Assembly (NCBI GenBank): GCA_009929375.1 | Contig: SAAO01000006.1 | Coordinates: forward strand, 1-64,000 | Direction of reading: 5' to 3' | From: Bacteroidia bacterium | GTDB taxonomy: Bacteria > Bacteroidota > Bacteroidia > Bacteroidales > Paludibacteraceae | DNA: 64,000 bases | Part shown: positions 46,506 through 54,652 of the stretch, piece after piece | Layout of the letters: the number at the start of each line of letters is the position of its first letter | Position numbering within the stretch: position 1 is the stretch's first letter | Made by a program: the position numbers and the translations under genes | Notes under the pieces: model-generated | Seen by the model: the letters and a program-made list of their open reading frames with translations, nothing else | What the model was told of the DNA's origin: nothing | Database searches by the model: none

Positions 46506-46635
46506 TATTAAAATCATTTTTTACGCTATATTTTTTCTGAAAACGTAATAGTATGCACTTCTTGAAGTGCGGAGTAGACAAAAACAATCCTATTCTCTAT
46601 TCCCCTTTAGGGGTTAGGGCTAAATTAAATACATT

Positions 46636-47475
46636 ATGAAACAGCTATATATACTAACATTCTTATTGTGTTTTCAGCTTGCAACATTTAGCGCTGATAA
46701 AGTAAAACTGGTAATTTTACACACAAACGACACTCACAGTCAGATAGAGCCGAGTGAGAAATCGTCGCTCGCCACTTCCGATATGGGTGGTTATGCACGT
46801 CGTATGGGCGTGATTGAAAAAATACGTTCAGAGGAGAAAAACGTACTTTTGTTCGATGCAGGCGATTATTCTCAGGGGTCACCATATTTTAATTTTTTCA
46901 ATGGTCGCATTGAAATTGACGCACTCAACCGCATGAAATACGATGCTGTGACCATGGGAAATCACGAGTTCGACAATGGAATTGACACTCTGGCTGCCAT
47001 TATTCAAAATCTCAGAGTACCACTAATCAGTTCAAATTACGATGTAACAAATTCTGTAATTCGGGATTTTGTGAAACCATGGATAGTAATCAAGAAAGCG
47101 GGACTAAAAATTGGTGTCATGGCTTTGAATGTAAACCCTGAAAGTCTTATTCTCGAAAGTAATATCAGGGACGTCAATTATATCGACCCGGTGGCAAAGG
47201 CTCAGGAAATATCTGAATATCTGAAAAACAAAGAAAAATGTGATCTGATTATCTGTCTCTCGCACCTTGGATCCGATAAGGACTCAAAATCCGTAAACGA
47301 CTTCGAAATTGCACGTAAAACAAAATTTATCGATGTGATTATCGGTGGTCATTCGCACACTATGCTCGAAAATACTAAAACCCAAAATGCAGCGGGCCGC
47401 GACGTTATCATTGCACAAATGGCCAAAAGCGGTTTCTATCTTGGGCGCATCGACTTATTGCTCACTAAAAAATGA
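46636..47475 (+). CDS. Exported metallophosphatase, 5'-nucleotidase N-terminal domain
   Basis: The 279-residue protein has a signal peptide (MKQLYILTFLLCFQLATFSA) and the calcineurin-like dimetal site: ILHTNDTHSQIEP, LLFDAGDYSQGSP, TMGNHEFDNG, CLSHLGSD and GGHSHT. It lacks the nucleotide-specificity domain, carried by the lipoprotein gene upstream. The pair probably hydrolyses nucleotides in the periplasm for nucleoside salvage. Confidence 0.9.
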   Translation: MKQLYILTFLLCFQLATFSADKVKLVILHTNDTHSQIEPSEKSSLATSDMGGYARRMGVIEKIRSEEKNVLLFDAGDYSQGSPYFNFFNGRIEIDALNRMKYDAVTMGNHEFDNGIDTLAAIIQNLRVPLISSNYDVTNSVIRDFVKPWIVIKKAGLKIGVMALNVNPESLILESNIRDVNYIDPVAKAQEISEYLKNKEKCDLIICLSHLGSDKDSKSVNDFEIARKTKFIDVIIGGHSHTMLENTKTQNAAGRDVIIAQMAKSGFYLGRIDLLLTKK

Positions 47476-47594
47476 ATAATTGAAATGCTCAGTTGTTAAC
47501 TATCAATTATGCATTATCAATTATCAACTACCTCCGATTTTATCCCATTTCATAAATTATTTATCGATAAAGAATAAATTATTATTGCAAAAGC

Positions 47595-47625
47595 TTGCAT
47601 TAATGAATTATTCCATATAATTTTG
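47595..47625 (+). promoter_or_regulatory. Promoter of the TonB-linked barrel gene
   Basis: TTG at 47595-47597, 20-base spacer and TAATTTTG at 47618-47625 match the -33/-7 consensus well; the ATG is 35 bases further. Confidence 0.7.
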
Positions 47626-47660
47626 CAGCAGATTTCGTTTACAAATAATAAAATAGAAAA

Positions 47661-50180
47661 ATGAAAAAACTGCTTTTGGCTTTATTAATATCCATTCCTG
47701 TTTTCGTAACAGGGCAAAATCAAAGCTCAAAATTTACGGTGACAGGTATTGCCACCGACTCGCTCACGCAGGAAACACTACCTTATGTAACCTGTTCGCT
47801 TGCTCCTGAGAAAAATCCTGCACAGATTTTCAGCCGCTTTGCCGGCGATTTGGATGGCAACTTCAGCGCCGAAATTAAAAATGCGGGCACTTATGTACTT
47901 GTTGTTTCGTGTGTGGGTCAGGAGCCTTATACCACCACCTTTACGGTATCGGAACAAATCAAAAAAGCTAATCTTGGCAAAATAAAACTTGCTCCTGCAC
48001 GGAAAGCGCTTAAAGATCTGGATGTCGTAGCTGTAAAACCACTTATCAAAGCCGAGGCCGACAAAATTACCTACGATGCCGAACAGGATCCGGAATCGAA
48101 ATCGTCGACAGTGCTCGATATGCTCCGTAAAGTACCAATGGTCACTGTGGATGGTCAGGATAATATTCAGCTGAAAGGCGCTTCGAATTTTAAATTTTTC
48201 CTCAACGGAAAGCCTACCAATATGTTTAATAATAATCCCGGAATGATTTTGAAAAGTATTCCGGCCAATATGGTGAAAACAGTAGAAGTAATTACTCAAC
48301 CCGGTGCAAAATACGACGCCGAAGGTGTGGGCGGTATCATTAATATTGTCACTGTACAACAAAGCTCGGCAAAAGGCTATTCGGCCACAATCAACGGTCA
48401 GGGTTCGTCACGCGGTTCGTATGGTGGTGGTTTGAACCTGATTTTACAAACCGGAAAATTCAGCTTTTCAGGAAATTACAATTACAGCGTTCAGAATGGT
48501 TTCCCTGTAAAAACCACAACCGTACGCGAGACTTATGTACCGACTCTTTATCCTTATGGTAACCAGGTGGCTACTGTCGAAAACCGCTCACCAATGCAGT
48601 TTGGAAGTGGTCAGCTTACCTACGAAGCTGATTCGATGAACCTGATTACTTTATCATTCAACAGGCATTTCGGGCGTCCGGAAATCACCAACGACGCTAA
48701 AACCAAAAACTACGACAATGTGGATCCGCTTGTTCGTAATCAGGTTTTTGGCTATACACAAGAAAGCACCCAAAATCAAACCTGGGGTGGAACCGATTTC
48801 GGACTCGATTATCAGCATTCGTTCCGCAAAAAGGCTGAAATGCTTACGGTTTCGTATCGTCTGAGCAACTCGCCCAACAGCAGCAATTATGATGCGACAA
48901 ATACACTCGATGCAAATTATGTATCTCAGCCTCAGCGCGGACTCGCTCAACACATCAAAAGCAACAATATAGCGAATACAAACGAGCACACCTTTCAGGC
49001 CGACTATACAAATCCTGTAGGCAAAGGGCAAACACTCGAAATGGGTGCAAAATATATTCGTCGTCTCAACAGCAGTCAAACCGACGAAACTTTTTATTAT
49101 TTTGATTTCGACCAGACCTATCCGTTCCCAACATATAAAGGCGATAGCGTAAGCTCTTTCAGCAACAATCAGGACATTGCGGGTGCATATGGTACTTACA
49201 CCGCTAACATTGGCAAATGGAGTCTGAAAGGTGGCTTACGTTACGAATATACATGGTTGAAAGCAAATTTCGATGATAATGCCCGCGACTTTGGCACTGA
49301 GTACGATTCGTGGGTTCCTTCTGCCATAGCTACTTATCGACTTACCGATATGCGCAACATGAAACTTGGTTACAATATGCGCATTCAGCGTCCCGGAATC
49401 GGCTATCTGAATCCTTATGTAAACCGCAGCGACCCTAATTATATAAATTATGGTAATCCGAACCTCGACCCGGAAAACAACCACAACATTACACTGGGCT
49501 ACAGCGATTTTTCGGCAAAATACAATCTGAACGCCGAACTTTCATATTCGTTTGTAAATAATGCCATTGAACAATATTCGTTTATCAACCCCGGAAGTAG
49601 TGTGCAGGAAATCACTTACGACAATATCGGAAAGCGCAACCAGATAGGCATGAACCTGTTCGGAAGTTATCGCGGCGTAAAATGGCTGAATCTTTATGCC
49701 AACGGAAGCGTAAATTATGTGGATTTGCGCAGCAACAATTCCGACATGGCAAATTCAGGATTCACCGGACGTGTGTTTATGGGCGGAACTATCACGCTGC
49801 CAAAAGATTTTCGTATCAGCACCGGAGCAGGTGGAAATCTGGCACAAATCAACCTTCAGGGAAGTCAGTCGGGCTTTATGTTTAGCTATATGGCATTGTC
49901 GAAAGATTTCTTCAAAAAACGCCTGAATGTGTCGTTGAGCGGAGTTTATTTGCCTTTCCCGAAAATTGAGGTTATTACGAATGGAGTGGACAGCAACACC
50001 GGCAACCCTACATTCTACCAGCGTACCGATGTGGATATTACGAAAAATGCAGAATTGCGCATGAACATTTCGTATCGTTTGGGTAGCATGAATATGCAGG
50101 CTAAGAAAACCAGCAAAACCATTTCGAACGACGACCAAAAAGAAAAACAAAATACAAGTTTCGGCGAATCGCCAATGTAA
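47661..50180 (+). CDS. Outer-membrane beta-barrel receptor, OMP_b-brl_3 type
   Basis: The 839-residue protein has a signal peptide (MKKLLLALLISIPVFVTGQ), a carboxypeptidase-regulatory-like domain (about 25-110), a plug-like region (LDMLRKVPMVTVDGQDNIQLKG, VEVITQPGAKYDAEGVGGIINI) and a long barrel with NPNLDPENNHNITLGYS. This is the TonB-receptor-like family with OMP_b-brl_3 barrels, not the SusC branch, and there is no SusD partner. The substrate is unknown; members often transport metals, peptides or siderophores. A strong terminator follows. Confidence 0.88.
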   Translation: MKKLLLALLISIPVFVTGQNQSSKFTVTGIATDSLTQETLPYVTCSLAPEKNPAQIFSRFAGDLDGNFSAEIKNAGTYVLVVSCVGQEPYTTTFTVSEQIKKANLGKIKLAPARKALKDLDVVAVKPLIKAEADKITYDAEQDPESKSSTVLDMLRKVPMVTVDGQDNIQLKGASNFKFFLNGKPTNMFNNNPGMILKSIPANMVKTVEVITQPGAKYDAEGVGGIINIVTVQQSSAKGYSATINGQGSSRGSYGGGLNLILQTGKFSFSGNYNYSVQNGFPVKTTTVRETYVPTLYPYGNQVATVENRSPMQFGSGQLTYEADSMNLITLSFNRHFGRPEITNDAKTKNYDNVDPLVRNQVFGYTQESTQNQTWGGTDFGLDYQHSFRKKAEMLTVSYRLSNSPNSSNYDATNTLDANYVSQPQRGLAQHIKSNNIANTNEHTFQADYTNPVGKGQTLEMGAKYIRRLNSSQTDETFYYFDFDQTYPFPTYKGDSVSSFSNNQDIAGAYGTYTANIGKWSLKGGLRYEYTWLKANFDDNARDFGTEYDSWVPSAIATYRLTDMRNMKLGYNMRIQRPGIGYLNPYVNRSDPNYINYGNPNLDPENNHNITLGYSDFSAKYNLNAELSYSFVNNAIEQYSFINPGSSVQEITYDNIGKRNQIGMNLFGSYRGVKWLNLYANGSVNYVDLRSNNSDMANSGFTGRVFMGGTITLPKDFRISTGAGGNLAQINLQGSQSGFMFSYMALSKDFFKKRLNVSLSGVYLPFPKIEVITNGVDSNTGNPTFYQRTDVDITKNAELRMNISYRLGSMNMQAKKTSKTISNDDQKEKQNTSFGESPM

Positions 50181-50213
50181 TTTTGATTATTTGATTTTGA
50201 TTTAATTTACGCT

Positions 50214-50248
50214 AAAGGCCTGACAGATTAAAAATCTGTCAGGCCTTT
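50214..50248 (+). terminator. Terminator of the barrel gene
   Basis: AAAGGCCTGACAGATT (50214-50229) pairs perfectly with its complement at 50233-50248 around AAA, followed by ATTTTACC. A 16-bp stem. Confidence 0.9.
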
Positions 50249-50271
50249 ATTTTACCTACTGAAAAATAAAA

Positions 50272-50299
50272 AGGCCATTCGGAAAAACCCGAACAGCCT
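50272..50299 (-). terminator. Small RNA 2 terminator
   Basis: AGGCCATTCGG (50272-50282) and CCGAACAGCCT (50289-50299) form the same hairpin as the copy-1 terminator, in inverted orientation, followed on the minus strand by TTTTTATTTTT. Confidence 0.75.
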
Positions 50300-50342
50300 G
50301 AAATTAAGTTTGTTGAAATATTTAATGATATATCTCTAACAC

Positions 50343-50458
50343 AATAGAACACATAGAAATAATTGAGGAAGAAGACTTAGTTCACATAGTAAAAGTATCT
50401 GACGATACTTTTATAGCTCTGAAATTATCCCGATATTCGGGATAATCCTATGTGTTCT
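50343..50458. repeat. Palindromic repeat inside small RNA copy 2
   Basis: AGAACACATAG (50346-50356) is mirrored at 50448-50458. Inner hairpins are AAAAGTATC/GATACTTTT (50391-50412) and ATTATCCCGA/TCGGGATAAT (50424-50446). Related arms (TTCACATAGT, TACTATGTGG) extend to about 50500. It belongs to the same class of gene-free palindromic units as 2222-2457. Confidence 0.6.
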
Positions 50459-50653
50459 TTGTCTTTTCTGTTGTTTTCAAAACTACTGTGTACTATGTGG
50501 TGAAAACATATCAACAATAATTATCGATTACTTATATAGTGTTAAAACGGGAAGATCAAACCCCTATAAAATGCGAAAGGTAGCTTTGTCTCACGACAAT
50601 CTACCAATCTTTTTTGTTAACCTTAAATCTAATACTATGAAAAAATCACAGAA

Positions 50654-50684
50654 CAAAGGTAAGGCTGTTTGAGAAAATATGCAA
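50654..50684 (-). promoter_or_regulatory. Promoter of small RNA 2
   Basis: On the minus strand TTG (50684-50682), a 20-base spacer and TACCTTTG (50661-50654) match the consensus, with the same geometry as copy 1. Confidence 0.7.
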
Positions 50685-50712
50685 GAGTTCGGCCTAAATA
50701 TTTGCTCAAAAT

Positions 50713-50728
50713 TATGTTTTATAACATA
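50713..50728. promoter_or_regulatory. Palindrome upstream of small RNA 2
   Basis: TATGTTTTATAACATA is a 16-bp palindrome with one mismatch, centred 59.5 bp from the -7 box, exactly as in copy 1 (33764-33779). Confidence 0.6.
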
Positions 50729-50787
50729 TTTTTCAACTTGCAGATAAGAAAGCATTTGGTTTTCACATATTTTTCAAAGCTCCAGCG

Positions 50788-53577
50788 CTATTTTCTCCGT
50801 TCGAGTATCACACAACCAACGGTTTCAACCTTCGCTTTATTCAGTTTTGCAGTGCCAATAAGCTTTGCAGGCGTAGGAATATCCTGAAAAACAGATTGAG
50901 CGTGAGCTTTGGTTACAATTAACTGTAATTCATTTCGCAAAGAACTTTCAAATCTCAGCGGAGACACACGCCATTCGGTATTGCTGTTGAAATTATCGGC
51001 CACAAGCTCATGTCCCGAATATATCCGCGCCACATCGCCCGTGTAATTCATGGCAAAAATAATATCACTCAAACCATTATTTTCTATAAGCGGTAATGTA
51101 ATGCTCCACTCTTTCCAGTCGGGACTGCTCAGTTTACTGAAAATTGCAGGTTCTGTAGTGATGACAGCCTCCGAAAAATCACCAATACTTTTCAACTCCG
51201 AAGGATATGTGTACGAATCCTTCAACAACCACGACCGGTCACTCAGGATTTCGGTTTTCTGCGTATTGTAATACTCCACGACAATGCGTGCTGCAAAACT
51301 TTTTATTCCTTCCGAAAAAGGAAAATCAAGATAAAGCGTGTTTTCGCCATTCTGAAGATAAGCAGTAAGATCGATAGTGTTGAGTGCCGAATCTCTGAAT
51401 TCCTGCTGTACCCAGCGATTGTTCAGGTTGATACGGCAATTGCTTTCGCTTGCCATATAAAGTGTAGCTTTGCGGATTTGTGAAGGATTTTCGAGACTGA
51501 ATTCCTTTATAAAAAAGCGATGCTGAAGCTGATTTTTTTCCGTAAGCTTAGTCTGGCTATTTGCCTGAAGCCATTTGGCATCGCTAAAGAGTGTTTTTTC
51601 AGTCAGCAACGGTTTTACAACCGGAAGATTTTGCTGAATATCATATCGCACATACAGCCCTTCTTTGGTAGTTGACATTTGCTTATCAGGCAGACTGAAA
51701 CCGGCATCCGGGCCATATTTCAAAACTGAAAATTTCGGATTAGCACTGTAAATCTGAAGATTTCCGTTTTTCATCGCGAGTGACTGACCCGAAATGTAAA
51801 GTTCATTTTCGCCATTCTGCTCAAAAACCCATGCATTCAGGGCTTCTTTTTCGGAAAGTACTGTGATAAAATGCGATTTCCCAGAGCTGTTTGTTATTTT
51901 AATATGACTATGAATGCCCGGACGACGTACATTCACCACATATTGATTTCCCTCAGGTTTAATCCTGCGTCCATCGTATTCGACAGTTGAAATTCCTTTG
52001 GCTTCGAAGCAAAATTCGGCCGGAATGTCGCCGTTGGCATAAAACACAGTCCCACCCTTTACTTTGCAAAGTGCTTGTGCAGTGGCATATTTAAGCGTAA
52101 ATGCATCGAGCGAAAGGTTTACAGGCCAGATAAAAACCGAGCTATCAGGAATCTGAATATCCTTTTTCGGAAAAATAAAACTCTCATTTTCATTCAGTTT
52201 CACTTCGAAACGAATATTTTTACGCATTTCGCGTGGCATATATCGGCAGTAATTTATTCCGAACAGAAAGGCTGAATTTACATTTTTGCGCAAAGCAATC
52301 TGAAGTTCGCCGGGTTTATTGTTGATAATGTGCGTTGCAGTCACAGCCAGTTCAGCGCCAAAATCTCGCAGAAAGTAATGCAGCTTTTTCACTTCACGAT
52401 AAGCCTGCGAGACTTCGCCCGATTCGCCGATAGCAGCCTGAAAATCGTACGATTTATCGGGATTTTGGTTTTGATAGCCCGTTTCGTCGCGGTCTTCGGT
52501 TTGCGAATGCAGCAGGCCCTGTGGATTTTTGCCACCTGCAAACACATAATATCCGGGCAAGTTGCTTCCCGAACCAATTTTAGCCGTCACCATGGCCAAA
52601 CCATCTTTGGGACTAATCACCAATCGGCGATGATATGTATTTTGAATGCCAATACCCATTTCGCAGGTAAAATACGGATATTCATCATAACTCATATATT
52701 GTTTCTGAGTTGCTGTTTCGTCGCCTATTTTTTCATTTCCCCTGAAATTATCGAACAGAAAATTCTCTTCGCTCACCTCAGGCCGCACATGACTTGCCCA
52801 GGGTGCATCAGGATAAGCACCAAAAAGCGGAATCACTTCGAATGGAGGCACAGAACCGTTTTTCCACCCTGTGACTGTGTAAAGCGGCACATCCATTCCG
52901 AGCGATTGAGCCAGTTGCTTCAGCCACAGAATATGCGCTTCACCCGATTTAGCACGCCAATACTCGTTTTCGAGCTGCACACCAATCACCGGACCTCCAT
53001 CTTTATAATATAATCCCTGTAACTGTTTGGAAATTTCAGAGAAAAAACGCTTCACATATTCTTCATACACAGGATGATTTACGCGCGTTTTGATTTGTTT
53101 TTTTCTTAGCAGCCAATCGGGGAAACCTCCGTTACGGGCTTCGCCATGCGCCCATGGGCCGATACGCGGATAAGCATAAAGTCCGTTTGCCGCACAAAGT
53201 TTCACAAACTCGCGTACATCATACAATCCGCTCCAATTAAATTGCCCTTCCACTTCCTCGTGATGATTCCAGAACACATAAAAAGCGACAATATTCACGC
53301 CTCCGGCTTTCATTTTCAGCAGTGTTTCTTCCCATTTCTGACGGGGTACACGGGTAAAATGCATTTCGCCCATTACCGGCACCACAGGTTTGCCGGCAAT
53401 GGTCAGATAGCGACTGTTTACAAGGATTTCCTTTCCGGCAGGTCCGGCATTTCCCATTTTAAAAACTGTTTGTGGAGCCACATCAGCAGGCTTCGACAAA
53501 TCGAGCAAATAGGGATTGGCCGCAAACAGGGCAGCTGTAAGACACATTCCGGCTATAAGAGCACACACTTTTTTCAT
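50788..53577 (-). CDS. Beta-galactosidase, GH35
   Basis: From the ATG at 53577 the product is 929 residues with a signal peptide (MKKVCALIAGMCLTAALFA); a longer frame to 53649 adds 24 unlikely residues. The catalytic barrel has GEMHFTRVPRQKWEETL, FYVFWNHHE, YPRIGPWAHGEARNGGFPDWL and GVQLENEYW with acid/base Glu205; the nucleophile is probably Glu306 in FTCEMGIG. Several C-terminal beta-sandwich domains follow. It would remove terminal beta-galactose, for example from plant cell-wall side chains. It is separate from the GH5/GH31 pair by 4.4 kb. Confidence 0.9.
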   Translation of the reverse strand: MKKVCALIAGMCLTAALFAANPYLLDLSKPADVAPQTVFKMGNAGPAGKEILVNSRYLTIAGKPVVPVMGEMHFTRVPRQKWEETLLKMKAGGVNIVAFYVFWNHHEEVEGQFNWSGLYDVREFVKLCAANGLYAYPRIGPWAHGEARNGGFPDWLLRKKQIKTRVNHPVYEEYVKRFFSEISKQLQGLYYKDGGPVIGVQLENEYWRAKSGEAHILWLKQLAQSLGMDVPLYTVTGWKNGSVPPFEVIPLFGAYPDAPWASHVRPEVSEENFLFDNFRGNEKIGDETATQKQYMSYDEYPYFTCEMGIGIQNTYHRRLVISPKDGLAMVTAKIGSGSNLPGYYVFAGGKNPQGLLHSQTEDRDETGYQNQNPDKSYDFQAAIGESGEVSQAYREVKKLHYFLRDFGAELAVTATHIINNKPGELQIALRKNVNSAFLFGINYCRYMPREMRKNIRFEVKLNENESFIFPKKDIQIPDSSVFIWPVNLSLDAFTLKYATAQALCKVKGGTVFYANGDIPAEFCFEAKGISTVEYDGRRIKPEGNQYVVNVRRPGIHSHIKITNSSGKSHFITVLSEKEALNAWVFEQNGENELYISGQSLAMKNGNLQIYSANPKFSVLKYGPDAGFSLPDKQMSTTKEGLYVRYDIQQNLPVVKPLLTEKTLFSDAKWLQANSQTKLTEKNQLQHRFFIKEFSLENPSQIRKATLYMASESNCRINLNNRWVQQEFRDSALNTIDLTAYLQNGENTLYLDFPFSEGIKSFAARIVVEYYNTQKTEILSDRSWLLKDSYTYPSELKSIGDFSEAVITTEPAIFSKLSSPDWKEWSITLPLIENNGLSDIIFAMNYTGDVARIYSGHELVADNFNSNTEWRVSPLRFESSLRNELQLIVTKAHAQSVFQDIPTPAKLIGTAKLNKAKVETVGCVILERRK

Positions 53578-53773
53578 TGTAATAAAACGCTGATTAAATT
53601 TATTTTTACAAAGAAACAAATAACGTTCGAAAGAGATGAGCTTAATCATCTCAAATACATGTAACTATCTTCGTTTTAATGTATTATTATACAAGTACAG
53701 GGTTAAACAAAAAACATTATCCGTTGTTTTAATCCAGTGACAGTCAATATAAAAAAAAAAAGAATTATAAACA

Positions 53774-54328
53774 ATGAAAACAATAACAACCTCCGAAGCA
53801 GCCGGACTATTGAATACTCTCGAAGACCGGTTCGAAAAAAACAAACAAAGACATACCGGCATAAAATGGGAAAATGTGAATGCTAAGCTTCTGAAAATGC
53901 CTGAAAAACTGATTTCGCTGAAAGCTATGGAAGATACAGGCGGAGAGCCCGATGTAATTGGTTACGATGCTGCGACAGGCGAATATATTTTCTGCGATTG
54001 TTCGGCTGAAACGCCTGAAGGTCGCAGAAACGTATGTTACGACCGTGAAGCTCTGGACGCCCGAAAAGAACATAAACCATGGCACAATGCCTTTGATCTT
54101 GCTAAAGAAATTGGCGTTGAAATACTGGACGAAAATCAATACCGCGAACTGCAAAAACTCGGAAAGTTCGATGCCAAAACTTCGAGCTGGATTGCCACTC
54201 CTGCCGATGTACGTAAACTCGGCGGAGCTATGTTTGCCGATTTTCGTTACGGGCGTGTATTTGTGTATCACAATGGCGCTCAATCGTATTACGGCGTGAG
54301 AGGCTTCAGAGGATTGCTCAGAGTTTAA
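53774..54328 (+). CDS. DUF4256 protein
   Basis: The 184-residue cytoplasmic protein matches family DUF4256: KWENVNAKLL, MEDTGGEPDVIGYD, YIFCDCSAETPEGRRNVCYDREAL, and the C-terminal FRYGRVFVYHNGAQSYYGVRGFRG. It has no signal peptide or known catalytic motif. The family has no assigned function. It sits alone between GH35 and the T9SS-exported protein gene. Confidence 0.88.
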   Translation: MKTITTSEAAGLLNTLEDRFEKNKQRHTGIKWENVNAKLLKMPEKLISLKAMEDTGGEPDVIGYDAATGEYIFCDCSAETPEGRRNVCYDREALDARKEHKPWHNAFDLAKEIGVEILDENQYRELQKLGKFDAKTSSWIATPADVRKLGGAMFADFRYGRVFVYHNGAQSYYGVRGFRGLLRV

Positions 54329-54600
54329 ATACATAGGATCGGGATTAATCAATACTCTCCCTATCCAGGCTCATTGCCCTCACATTTTTTTTAGTTTCAA
54401 TTGGATATGATTAACCGGCTATTTCTTTTATAACCGACTGGGAGTTAATTTATTTTTTTCATTCATATACAGTCAAATAAGACATAGCCAATCACTACAG
54501 AAAGTATTTTCTTAACTCATTTGCATAGGGTTTATTACAGTGTATATTTTTACTGATTAAAAAAGTTTAGTTATGTGTGAACTTTTTTAAAAATTAATTT

Positions 54601-54635
54601 GTTTACTTATTTGTAATAATTACAAATAAGTAAAC
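54601..54635. promoter_or_regulatory. Perfect 35-bp hairpin upstream of T9SS protein
   Basis: GTTTACTTATTTGTAA (54601-54616) and its exact complement (54620-54635) are separated by TAA. It lies 17 bases before the ATG at 54653, so it is either an operator or a 5'-UTR hairpin. There is no T-run after it, so a terminator is unlikely. The rest of the 324-base gap 54329-54652 is AT-rich without a gene. Confidence 0.6.
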
Positions 54636-54652
54636 TCCTAATTTAAAACCAC

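Larger units (their letters stand above)
50258..50651 (-). ncRNA. Putative structured small RNA, copy 2 (interrupted)
   Basis: On the minus strand, transcription from the promoter at 50684-50654 would start near 50647 and end at a terminator (50299-50289 with 50282-50272, then T-run). The first 39 bases after the -7 box (50651-50613) equal copy 1. The hairpin is GGTAG-A-TTGTC-GTGA-GACAA-AG-CTACC, with a different upper stem from copy 1. CTACCTTTCGC, TATAGGG and ACTATATAA blocks follow, then about 200 extra bases containing a palindromic repeat, then the shared TTTCAGGCTGTTCGG end. Copy 2 thus looks like copy 1 with an insertion. The 607-base gap 50181-50787 otherwise holds no gene. Confidence 0.55.

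Noticed and set aside
50637-50672. Small plus-strand reading frame ATG-AAA-AAA-TCA-CAG within small RNA copy 2
   Set aside because: Only 11 codons; in copy 1 the equivalent frame differs downstream, and promoter and terminator signals favour the opposite strand.
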